From assembly GCA_023254365.1 (NCBI GenBank), contig JALRLQ010000079.1, positions 1-6,780 of the forward strand: DNA of 6,780 nucleotides, read 5' to 3'. Position numbers and translations under genes: made by a program. Positions 1 through 5,713 of the stretch are shown one piece after another (position 1 is the first letter of the stretch; every line of letters begins with the position of its first letter). The notes under the pieces were generated by a model. The model saw only the letters and a program-made list of their open reading frames with translations, had not been told where the DNA came from and did no database searches. This DNA comes from Candidatus Poseidonia sp. (GTDB taxonomy: Archaea; Thermoplasmatota; Poseidoniia; Poseidoniales; Poseidoniaceae).

Positions 1-189
1 GGTCAAACCGCCCTTTGAAGCCGTGGATTGAGAGAGGTCGGCGTTTTGGGCGCCACCGGGAATGGTCTGAGTCAAACCAACATCTTTCGGCGTTTCTTCA
101 ATCGCCTGCTCAATTCGATACTGATCAATTTGAGCTTGTGTCCATCCTTGTTCAAGCAGTTGCTGATCGCTCCACATCAATTGCGTCAT
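1..189 (-). CDS. Hypothetical protein, N-terminal 63 codons only (runs off left edge)
   Basis: An open frame reads leftward from an ATG at 189 to the first base of the window without a stop, giving 63 codons. The product begins MTQLMWSDQQLLEQGWTQAQ and continues with Ile-Asp-Gln-Tyr-Arg, forming a short predicted helical pair, before a Gly/Ser/Thr/Ala-rich stretch that looks like a linker. A second ATG lies four codons in. No Shine-Dalgarno motif precedes the start, which suits a leaderless archaeal transcript. The head-to-head gene on the other strand begins 160 bases away. The first 25 residues resemble the start of that neighbour in pattern (Q-hydrophobic-L-x-x-G, then S/T and a Tyr seven residues further). 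The family is not recognised and the function is unknown. The coding call rests on the protein-like composition and the plausible upstream promoter. Confidence 0.68.
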   Translation of the reverse strand, partial: MTQLMWSDQQLLEQGWTQAQIDQYRIEQAIEETPKDVGLTQTIPGGAQNADLSQSTASKGGLT

Positions 190-212
190 GCAAGCAGTAC
201 TTAGAGCCGTTT

Positions 213-225
213 TGGTACATAGATT
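213..225 (-). promoter_or_regulatory. Possible TATA element for the leftward gene
   Basis: On the minus strand the AT-rich stretch AATCTATGTACC is centred about 30 bases before the ATG at 189. An archaeal TATA box centred near 219 would place transcription start around 193, almost at the start codon. That agrees with the absence of a ribosome binding site. The match to the archaeal consensus is only partial. Confidence 0.27.
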
Positions 226-284
226 TGACAAAGAGATGAATCCTTTGAAGGTCCCTCTTGGGTGAACACCCTTTGCGTTTCCTG

Positions 285-290
285 TTTACA
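285..290 (+). promoter_or_regulatory. Possible TATA element for the membrane-protein gene
   Basis: TTTACA is the most TATA-like sequence upstream of the rightward membrane-protein gene. A box here predicts transcription start near 314. The leader would be about 5 bases if translation starts at the ATG at 320, or about 35 bases for the ATG at 350. The 190-349 spacer otherwise shows no open frame or RNA gene. Confidence 0.23.
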
Positions 291-349
291 CGCTTGAGAA
301 AGCCGCTGTCGGCGCAAGCATGATACCTTGCCGGATTCAACAACGGTCC

Positions 350-1363
350 ATGTCAGCCGCACAAGACTACTACAATCAGGTTCTCGGCATGGGCCATTCA
401 CCAGAAAACGCCCTTGCCTACACCCGTCAGCACTACCCCGATTTCGTACCCGGTGAAACCGCAGCCATTCCTGCTCCAGCACCAACCCCGCTATCGCAAG
501 CCCCCGTTCAGGCACCGCAACCGGTGGCCCAAGCACCGATTGCCGCCACACCAGCCCCCGCCATGGCCGCTCCCGCTGCGGCCGTCGCCTCCCCCATGGC
601 AGCGGCACCCAGCGCCTACGCCCCGATGCCGGTGCCCGTGCCAGCCTCAGGTGGCATCACGCCGATGATGTGGGCCGCCGTAGGTTGCATCGTGGTTGCG
701 TTGCTGCTGTCCATCATGGGGCAATTCAGTCATGCGTGGATCGTGGACAACGACAACGAGGGAAGCAGTTTCGGCCTCACCACCGTTCGCGTCGACTGCA
801 GCATGGCGCAGGCCGATGCCCAACTCAACATGACGAAAAAAGAAGCCGTGGACATGTGCAAAGCCATGGCCTATTCGCTGTATGCTGAGGACATGGAGGC
901 CGCGGCGGAGGAAGATATCACGGTCGACGACATCGATGACGTCATCGTGGGCAACATCGAAGACGTGTGCGAAAACACCTACAAACTCGGAGCGGCGTTT
1001 GCCATGGGTGACGAAGCGACGATGAAAGATTTGGCCGATAGCCGTGATTCTTGCCTCGAGATTCCCGCCGCCGGCACGAAGGGAGGCATCATTCTCTGGA
1101 TTGGCACGCTCGGCGCTCTGCTCGGTGCCGTGATGCTCGGTGCGGGTGTCATGGGACGTAACCTGCCCGCCAATGCCGAACAACACGCCAAGTGGGCGGG
1201 CATTGCTGCTGGTGCGTTGATGCTGCTCGCTGTCATCGTGTGGTGGGTGTTGCTTCCCGAAACCGACTCGGACACCAGCGCCGGCATGGGCGTATGGATG
1301 ACCGTGCTCGGTGGCCTCTTGGCCATCGGTGCCGGCGTCATCACCCTCCTTGAAGAAAAGTGA
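350..1363 (+). CDS. Four-helix membrane protein with Ala/Pro linker and four-cysteine external loop
   Basis: The 337-residue product has three clear parts. Residues 1-32 form a short soluble module (MSAAQDYYNQVLGMGHSPEN, then a helix ending Tyr-Pro-Asp-Phe). Residues 38-100 are an Ala/Pro-rich, probably disordered linker. The rest is membrane-embedded, with predicted helices at about 106-126, 246-268, 281-303 and 312-334. The 120-residue loop between helices 1 and 2 is acidic and carries Cys150, Cys170, Cys207 and Cys235, which could form two disulfides if the loop lies outside the cell. No signal peptide or catalytic motif is seen. The start at 350 is preferred because the soluble module begins there. 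An in-frame ATG at 320 would add ten residues, and neither has a Shine-Dalgarno motif. The family is not recognised. A sensor, scaffold or envelope role is possible but unsupported. Confidence 0.85.
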   Translation: MSAAQDYYNQVLGMGHSPENALAYTRQHYPDFVPGETAAIPAPAPTPLSQAPVQAPQPVAQAPIAATPAPAMAAPAAAVASPMAAAPSAYAPMPVPVPASGGITPMMWAAVGCIVVALLLSIMGQFSHAWIVDNDNEGSSFGLTTVRVDCSMAQADAQLNMTKKEAVDMCKAMAYSLYAEDMEAAAEEDITVDDIDDVIVGNIEDVCENTYKLGAAFAMGDEATMKDLADSRDSCLEIPAAGTKGGIILWIGTLGALLGAVMLGAGVMGRNLPANAEQHAKWAGIAAGALMLLAVIVWWVLLPETDSDTSAGMGVWMTVLGGLLAIGAGVITLLEEK

Positions 1364-1364
1364 A

Positions 1365-1380
1365 CGGTGCCATGGCATCG
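1365..1380 (+). other. Small hairpin just after the membrane-protein stop codon
   Basis: CGGTGCCATGGCATCG can fold into a six-base-pair stem (one G-U pair) with a CATG loop. It lies two bases after the stop codon and contains the perfect 10-base palindrome TGCCATGGCA at 1368-1377. No T-run follows, so it is not a convincing archaeal terminator. A second perfect palindrome, CTTCATGAAG, sits at 1385-1394. Confidence 0.35.
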
Positions 1381-1393
1381 GTGACTTCATGAA

Positions 1394-1436
1394 GGGTTGA
1401 GCCCGCCCAAGGGTTGCTGTCCCCGGGGTTGGCCCC
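1394..1436 (+). repeat. Three GGGTTG direct repeats and GC hairpins in the pus10 leader
   Basis: GGGTTG occurs at 1394-1399, 1411-1416 and 1426-1431, spaced 17 and 15 bases apart. The first two copies share a longer AAGGGTTG. The last lies within GGGGTTGGCCCC (1425-1436), which can form a four-base GC stem with a TTGG loop. With flanking CC and AGG the fold can extend to 1423-1439, next to the pus10 ribosome binding region. The sequence is direct, but any function is inference. Confidence 0.4.
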
Positions 1437-1444
1437 AGGAGAGT

Positions 1445-1449
1445 GGTGA
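1445..1449 (+). promoter_or_regulatory. Ribosome binding site that fixes the pus10 start
   Basis: GGTGA pairs with the 3' end of archaeal 16S rRNA and lies five bases before the ATG at 1455. It supports that ATG over the in-frame GTG codons at 1443 and 1446. An AGGAG at 1437-1441 could serve the GTG at 1446 with a four-base spacer, so the alternative is not excluded. Confidence 0.6.
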
Positions 1450-1454
1450 GCATC

Positions 1455-3191
1455 ATGACAGAAAACGACGCGAAGCGCCCTGATGAAGAGGACGATGACG
1501 ACGACTGGATGCAATACGCCACCGCAGGTTTTGGGGAAACGGATTATTCGCTGTGGGACGACGTCGAAGCCGTTGAGGAAGTCGACAAAGACCACGCCAT
1601 CGAAGTGGCCATGCAGTTGGGCACCCACGTCGAGGAAATTCCTCGCGCCCCTTCGCCCGCCGGTCACAAACACCTGGTTCGTCAAGGGATTTGCGATGCG
1701 TGTCTCGGACGGGTCGGTGGCAAGCGCATGTACGGCCAGAGTTTCGAGGAAGCCGGTGCGGGTGTACGGGCCTCGGTGATTGAACGAGACCAGCACCTTG
1801 CGAAGGCGCGTGAAGACGAGCCGTTGTGCCCGTTCTGTGAGAACCTCTTCGAAGAGGTTGATGTGCTCGCTGACATCATCTACGACGCCATCCAACCCTA
1901 CGACGTGACTCGTTTGCAACTGGGCGCTCGGTTCCCAAAAGACCAGATGGAAACAGAGGAAGACCTTCGCAAACGCTTCGGTGCAGGCGGGTCCGATGCC
2001 CTCAAGTCCTCGCTGGTGGAGGTCATTGGAAAGCAACTCAGCGAGCGCTTGGACAACGTCACCATCGTGAACGACAAGCCCGACATCTTGGCCCTTATCG
2101 ACGTGCTCACCCTGACCGTTGAACTTGATGTTCGTGCGGTCTATGTGTACGGACGCTACCGCAAACTGGAGCGAGGTATTCCTCAGACGCGCTGGCCGTG
2201 TCGAGCCTGCAAAGGTCGGGGTTGCGAGAGATGCGACCAAACGGGCCTGCAGTACAAACGCAGTGTGCAGGACCTCATCGGTAACCCGATGCTGGACATT
2301 TTCGAAGGTAATGAACACGCTTTCCACGGCATGGGTCGTGAGGATATCGACGTGCGGTGTTTGGGACGAGGCCGTCCGTTCGTGTTGGAGATCAAAGAGC
2401 CCAAAAAGCGGGCCTTCAATGCTGAAAAGCTCGCTGAGATCATCAACGAAGCCGCCCAAGGTTCCGTCGAAGTGTCGTCGATGCGCGCCTCCACGCGGAG
2501 CGAAGTGGTTCGCATCAAGGACACGCCCGCTGAGAAATCCTACACCATCCGTTTCACGCTCGAGCCGATGAATGAAGCGGAATATGCGGTGCTCACGGCG
2601 CCCGTTGACATGACGAAGGAAGACGTCCAAGACCGCAGCAAGAAACGACGACGACAACGACGAGGCGACAAAGATGCTGACCGAACCAAGCCGCTCGAAA
2701 CCACCATCGAGGTGCCGCCCAGCGGACCGAGCGAGGCCGAATTGAAGGCGATGAAAAAACCGGAATTGGTGACTCTGGCTGAACAACACGGTTTGGCAAA
2801 AACCGGCAAGAAAGACGAACTCATCGCTCGCATCATCAAAGCCCTTCCGCCAGCCCCGGTCCAATTTGAGTTGCCCGATGACGAGACCATTCTGAAGGTT
2901 ATCGAGGGCCTCAACGGCATCAAGTTGGCGCAACGCACGCCCGACCGGGTGGCCCACCGGCGCTCCGACCTCATCCGTAAGCGCACCGTCTTCGAAGCGC
3001 ACACGCCGTTCATCGAGGTCAATGAAAACGGGCAGCGGGAAATCGAGTTCACCCTCCGATGCGAATCGGGCACCTACGTCAAGGAGACCGTTCACGGCGA
3101 CAACGGCCGCACCCAACCGTCGGTGGCCGCCCTCATCAAAGCCAAGTGCAACGTGGTGTGGCTGGACGTTGGTGACATCCACGCCGATTAA
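1455..3191 (+). CDS. pus10: tRNA pseudouridine(54/55) synthase Pus10 with inserted SAP domain
   Basis: Archaeal Pus10 converts U54 and U55 of the tRNA T-loop to pseudouridine. The 578-residue product shows the family's four-cysteine zinc site in the N-terminal RNA-binding region (Cys80/Cys83 in CDACLGR, Cys125/Cys128 in CPFC). A second cysteine cluster follows (Cys249, 252, 257, 260 in CRACKGRGCERC). The catalytic block HGMGREDIDVRCLGRGRPF carries the likely nucleophile Asp297. The C-terminal QRTPDRVAHRRSDL motif and the GTYVKE / GRTQPSV signatures complete the fold. It is longer than usual archaeal Pus10 (roughly 400 residues) for two reasons: an acidic N-terminus (DEEDDDDD at 10-17) and about 90 extra residues before the QRTP motif. 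The extra segment has a basic run (396-403) and a SAP-like domain (about 429-463). The gene lies 91 bases after the membrane-protein gene with no clear TATA box, so read-through from upstream is possible. Confidence 0.95.
   Translation: MTENDAKRPDEEDDDDDWMQYATAGFGETDYSLWDDVEAVEEVDKDHAIEVAMQLGTHVEEIPRAPSPAGHKHLVRQGICDACLGRVGGKRMYGQSFEEAGAGVRASVIERDQHLAKAREDEPLCPFCENLFEEVDVLADIIYDAIQPYDVTRLQLGARFPKDQMETEEDLRKRFGAGGSDALKSSLVEVIGKQLSERLDNVTIVNDKPDILALIDVLTLTVELDVRAVYVYGRYRKLERGIPQTRWPCRACKGRGCERCDQTGLQYKRSVQDLIGNPMLDIFEGNEHAFHGMGREDIDVRCLGRGRPFVLEIKEPKKRAFNAEKLAEIINEAAQGSVEVSSMRASTRSEVVRIKDTPAEKSYTIRFTLEPMNEAEYAVLTAPVDMTKEDVQDRSKKRRRQRRGDKDADRTKPLETTIEVPPSGPSEAELKAMKKPELVTLAEQHGLAKTGKKDELIARIIKALPPAPVQFELPDDETILKVIEGLNGIKLAQRTPDRVAHRRSDLIRKRTVFEAHTPFIEVNENGQREIEFTLRCESGTYVKETVHGDNGRTQPSVAALIKAKCNVVWLDVGDIHAD
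2739..2846 (+). other. SAP-like nucleic-acid-binding domain encoded within pus10
   Basis: Residues 429-463 of Pus10 match the SAP helix-extension-helix pattern: ELKAMKKPELVTLAEQHGL, then KTGKKDELIARIIK. The hallmarks are the hydrophobic spacing, the Gly, and the Lys-x-Glu-Leu-Ile-x-Arg-Ile ending. It sits between the catalytic block and the C-terminal QRTP motif, so it interrupts the synthase domain rather than being appended to an end. SAP domains usually bind DNA and sometimes RNA. Here it could add tRNA or nucleoid contacts (inference). Confidence 0.8.
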
Positions 3192-3229
3192 GGACGGCAA
3201 CAAAGGCCGGTGAGCCTTCGTCGCGGTGC

Positions 3230-3236
3230 TTATATG
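3230..3236 (+). promoter_or_regulatory. TATA box of the rpl21e-rpoF-DUF655-ksgA group
   Basis: TTATATG in the 114-base gap after pus10 is the best match to the archaeal TATA consensus in the window. It predicts transcription start near 3258-3262 and a leader of about 45 bases that contains the GGAGG ribosome binding site. The four downstream genes are separated by at most 33 bases, so one transcript is likely. Confidence 0.5.
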
Positions 3237-3305
3237 GGGATGGTGGGTCGGCAACTTGCTCCGAAGAGGCGCTTGCGCTGATGGAGAGCATTGGAGGCGA
3301 ACAAA

Positions 3306-3596
3306 ATGAAGCGCTCAAAGGGTCAGCGAGTGAGAACCCGAAGCATCTTGCGACGACGGAAGAACGAACGCAGCCGTTTGAACATCCGCCGTGTGATGCA
3401 CCAGTACGAAGAAGGCGACCGCGTGGCCATCGTCCTTGACGGCGGTCAACAAGGCGGTATGCCTCACCGCCGATTCCACGGTCGCACCGGCTTCATCCAG
3501 AAGCGTCAGGGCGTTGCATGGATTGTAGCCGTTAAAGACGGTAACATGCAGAAGACCGTGATCGCTCGCCCCGAGCACCTCCGCCCACTTGAATGA
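3306..3596 (+). CDS. rpl21e: Large ribosomal subunit protein eL21 (L21e)
   Basis: This 96-residue basic protein is a structural component of the archaeal 50S subunit. It shows the family signature GGMPHRRFHGRTGFIQK at 50-66 and the ending VIARPEHLRPLE, which matches the usual RPEHL terminus. The length is normal for archaeal L21e (about 95-100). The ATG at 3306 is chosen because GGAGG at 3293-3297 precedes it by eight bases and because MKRSKGQRVR matches the usual lysine/glycine start. An in-frame TTG at 3291 would add five residues and lies outside the family's start. The first 30 residues are unusually arginine-rich (ILRRRKNERSRLNIRR). The gene follows the TATA-like box and leads rpoF by ten bases, as in many archaea. 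Confidence 0.96.
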   Translation: MKRSKGQRVRTRSILRRRKNERSRLNIRRVMHQYEEGDRVAIVLDGGQQGGMPHRRFHGRTGFIQKRQGVAWIVAVKDGNMQKTVIARPEHLRPLE

Positions 3597-3606
3597 GGGA
3601 TACACC

Positions 3607-3960
3607 ATGACCGAAGAAGAGAGATTCCTGGACTTTGCCACCGTTCGAGAGATGCTGTTGGACGCTCAAGAGCGCCGTGGCGCCTTGAAGTACGAACAGA
3701 AGTGGGCCCTTCAGCACGCTGAATGGGCTGCCAGCGACGCTCGCAACGGTGTGACCACCAAACCCGAAGTGTTCGAAGAACTCCGCACCAAACTCCTCGA
3801 CGTTGAAACCTTGGCCAAGCACCCCGAACTCGCTGCCAAGCTGGCTGAATTGATGCCCGCTGAACCAGAGGACGTTCGAGCGGTGTTCAGTTCGAAGCGC
3901 ATCAAGATCGAAGACAGCGAAATCACCGCTGTTCTCGACATCGTGCGCCAGGTCATTTGA
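3607..3960 (+). CDS. rpoF: DNA-directed RNA polymerase subunit F (Rpb4-like)
   Basis: Subunit F pairs with subunit E (Rpb7-like) to form the stalk of archaeal RNA polymerase, which helps open-complex formation and RNA binding. The 117-residue product is the usual length. Its N-terminal part (FATVREMLLDAQERRGALKY) matches the strand-helix region of RpoF. A middle helix (YEQKWALQHAEWAAS) follows. The C-terminal HRDC-like half carries LAELMPAEPEDVRAVF at 79-94, then KRIKIEDSEITAVLDIV, the family's typical ending. The ATG at 3607 follows GAGGG (3595-3599) by seven bases, and this site overlaps the eL21 stop codon, which suggests coupled translation. A TTG at 3589 inside the eL21 gene is an inferior start. 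The position between L21e and DUF655 is the conserved archaeal arrangement. Confidence 0.94.
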   Translation: MTEEERFLDFATVREMLLDAQERRGALKYEQKWALQHAEWAASDARNGVTTKPEVFEELRTKLLDVETLAKHPELAAKLAELMPAEPEDVRAVFSSKRIKIEDSEITAVLDIVRQVI

Positions 3961-3982
3961 TGCCTTCCGCATCCCCCACGCA

Positions 3983-3988
3983 GGTGAT
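3983..3988 (+). promoter_or_regulatory. Ribosome binding site of the DUF655 gene
   Basis: GGTGAT, part of AGGTGAT, lies five bases before the ATG at 3994 and selects it over the adjacent in-frame TTG at 3991. The rest of the 33-base gap after rpoF shows no promoter-like sequence, so the gene is probably read from the upstream transcript. Confidence 0.6.
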
Positions 3989-3993
3989 GTTTG

Positions 3994-4815
3994 ATGACCG
4001 ACCCACGGCGAAGGCGCTCGTTCAACACCAGCGGACCGCGTAAGCGAGAGGAACCAAAACCCTCGTCCTTCAAAATGAATCCACCTCCCATGGGGCGGGC
4101 TGAAGTGCCCAAACCTCAACCTAAGCCAGACTCGGCCAAAGCCGAGCGAAAGCAAGGCGGTGGACGAGGCGGCCAAGGCACCAACCGAGGTGGCCAGCGA
4201 GGCGGTCGTCAAGGGCCCCGTGGTGGTCGCCCGCAAGGCCGCCGAGACCAACCTCGCCGAGAACGTCCAGAGGACCTGAAAGGGGAAAACTGGGCTCGTG
4301 TGGTCGACCACGACACGAAGAGCAACATCGTCACCGCCATGAGCGAGAACGGCATGAAGTTCTGTCGAGTCAAGGTGAAGGGCGGCGAAGTGCTCAACCT
4401 CAACCACCGCCTCTACATCGGCACCGACGCCAGCCAGCGCAACGAGGTCACCGAAATCGTCGGCATGGCCCACCTCGACAAGATGTCCAACATGGCTCGC
4501 CAAAACCTCCCCGAAGCGGTCCAGTTGTTCGTCGAGGAACACGGTCAGTACTTCGTTGATGAATTCTACAACAAGGCAGGACCCATGTCGCTCAAGCAAC
4601 ACTCCTACGAGTTGTTGCCCGACGTCGGGCCCGTGAAGGCTCGAAACATGGTCAAAGCGCGAGAGCAAGTTGGTGTCTTTGCCTCGATGGGCGAACTCAA
4701 CACGCTGGCCAAAATCAAGGGGGCCGAATTGTTGGCTCAGCGCTTTGTTGAGGAGATTGAGGACCGCACCCTCAACCCACGACTGATCGACCTCCTCCTT
4801 CCGGTGAAAGCATGA
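3994..4815 (+). CDS. DUF655 family protein with RGG-rich N-terminal tail
   Basis: The 273-residue product has two parts. Residues 1-93 are basic and low-complexity: a Pro/Lys-rich stretch, then Gly/Arg/Gln repeats with RGG at 58, 65, 69 and 76. Residues 94-273 are the DUF655 core, normally about 180-200 residues on its own. The core starts with a small beta-rich region (ENWARVVDHDTKSNIVTAMS to the YIG at 141-143). A helical part follows, with a helix-hairpin-helix motif LLPDVGPVKARNMVKARE at 207-224. Helix-hairpin-helix motifs bind DNA or RNA backbones. The biochemical role of DUF655 is not established, but its conserved place between rpoF and ksgA implies a task in RNA or ribosome biology. 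The stop codon overlaps the ksgA start (ATGA), so the two are probably translationally coupled. The RGG tail is not typical of the family as I know it. Confidence 0.93.
   Translation: MTDPRRRRSFNTSGPRKREEPKPSSFKMNPPPMGRAEVPKPQPKPDSAKAERKQGGGRGGQGTNRGGQRGGRQGPRGGRPQGRRDQPRRERPEDLKGENWARVVDHDTKSNIVTAMSENGMKFCRVKVKGGEVLNLNHRLYIGTDASQRNEVTEIVGMAHLDKMSNMARQNLPEAVQLFVEEHGQYFVDEFYNKAGPMSLKQHSYELLPDVGPVKARNMVKAREQVGVFASMGELNTLAKIKGAELLAQRFVEEIEDRTLNPRLIDLLLPVKA
4153..4263 (+). repeat. RGG-repeat segment of the DUF655 protein
   Basis: Codons 54-90 encode a Gly/Arg/Gln-rich segment with four RGG triplets and further Gly-Arg pairs. The DNA shows loose repeats of cgaggcggt-like units. RGG segments in other proteins bind RNA with low specificity and promote condensate formation, so an RNA-contacting tail is a reasonable inference. 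Confidence 0.75.
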
Positions 4816-5687
4816 GAGGCGCACGCCAACTCGTCGATGCGCTCCGTTCCAAGCAGCCGTTCAACAAGGCCCTCGGTCAGCATTTTTTGGTGCACGACGA
4901 TGTGTTGGAACGCACCGTCACGTGGGCTGAAGTGGACGTTGAAGACCACGTTCTTGAAATCGGTCCCGGGCCCGGTGTGTTGACCGAAGCCCTGCTTGAA
5001 ACCGGATGCAAGGTCTCGGCGATTGAACTCGACAGCGGGGCCTGCGAGCACCTGCGAACCACCTTCGCTGAAGAGCGTGGAGAGGGACGGTTTGTCCTGC
5101 TGGAAGGCGACGCGTTGACCGTGGCATGGCCTGCCGACATCACCCGCATCGTGGCCAACATCCCCTACCAGATCTCTTCGCCCCTCATCGATGTCCTCAC
5201 CCGACATCATCGCAACCCCAACACCGCACCGCTTCAGGACATCGTGATGCTGGTGCAAGAGGAATTCGCCGAGCGCGTGGTGATGGAATACGAAAGCGAT
5301 GTCGGCTCGTTGGGGATGGTCGTCGCCTTGGATTTCGACGTTGATATGGGCGAACGTGTGCCGCCCCATGCCTTCTCGCCCATGCCTCGGGTTCATTCCC
5401 GGTTGCTTCGGCTCACGCCGCACGAGGCGGATTGGCCGTGCGACCGCCGGTTGCTCGTGAACATGATTCACGCTGCGTTTGCTCAACGCAGAAAGAAACT
5501 CAAGCGCACCTTGCGCACACCACCAAAACGCATTGCTCGGGCGCCTGGCTGGCATGCCGCACGGTGGACCCGTGCCTACAACGCCCTGCAAAACGACCCG
5601 CGTTTGCAACGACGGCCGGAAACCTTTGACCTTGACGAGTGGGTGGATTTGGGCATTGATTTCGAATCCTGCGAAGAAGAAGCATGA
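4812..5687 (+). CDS. ksgA: 16S rRNA dimethyladenosine transferase KsgA (Dim1 family)
   Basis: KsgA uses S-adenosylmethionine to dimethylate two adjacent adenosines in the 3' terminal helix of 16S rRNA during late small-subunit assembly. The 291-residue product starts with the family's KALGQHFLVHDDVLE (19-33). It then shows SAM-binding motif I LEIGPGPGVLTE (48-59), the acidic Glu72 of motif II, GDA at 99-101 and the catalytic NIPY at 116-119. FSPMPRVHSRL and the AAFAQRRKKLKRTL helix are typical of the C-terminal substrate-binding region. Length is normal to slightly long. GGTGA at 4803-4807, inside the last DUF655 codons, lies four bases before the ATG. That ATG overlaps the DUF655 stop by four bases, giving translational coupling. 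All expected catalytic motifs are present. Confidence 0.96.
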   Translation: MRGARQLVDALRSKQPFNKALGQHFLVHDDVLERTVTWAEVDVEDHVLEIGPGPGVLTEALLETGCKVSAIELDSGACEHLRTTFAEERGEGRFVLLEGDALTVAWPADITRIVANIPYQISSPLIDVLTRHHRNPNTAPLQDIVMLVQEEFAERVVMEYESDVGSLGMVVALDFDVDMGERVPPHAFSPMPRVHSRLLRLTPHEADWPCDRRLLVNMIHAAFAQRRKKLKRTLRTPPKRIARAPGWHAARWTRAYNALQNDPRLQRRPETFDLDEWVDLGIDFESCEEEA

Positions 5688-5692
5688 GGCTT

Positions 5693-5699
5693 CATATGC
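5693..5699 (+). promoter_or_regulatory. Possible TATA element after ksgA
   Basis: TCATATG, six bases after the ksgA stop, resembles the TATA-like box before rpl21e and would place transcription start near 5722. A second T-rich stretch, CTTTTCTTA at 5730-5738, would start transcription near 5761. Either could serve the last gene, and neither is a strong match. Confidence 0.25.
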
Positions 5700-5713
5700 A
5701 CTCGAATGCTTGA

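Noticed and set aside
15..239. A 74-codon plus-strand frame at the left edge
   Set aside because: It lies opposite the leftward gene, whose product is more protein-like. It also extends into the intergenic region without a ribosome binding site.
201..608. A 135-codon minus-strand frame across the divergent promoter region
   Set aside because: It is Arg/Gly/Trp-rich without motifs, runs opposite the Ala/Pro linker of the membrane protein and spans the likely promoters.
1365..1380. Transcription terminator after the membrane-protein gene
   Set aside because: The stem is short and no T-run follows, so it is recorded only as a hairpin.
1341..3254. A 637-codon open frame on the minus strand opposite pus10
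   Set aside because: Its product is rich in His, Val and Phe with no recognisable motif. It is the expected mirror of a GC-rich coding strand, and the plus strand here encodes Pus10 with all its motifs.
3192..3305. Small gene or structured RNA in the gap before rpl21e
   Set aside because: No frame with a ribosome binding site and no stable extended fold is seen. The TATA-like box and leader account for the gap.
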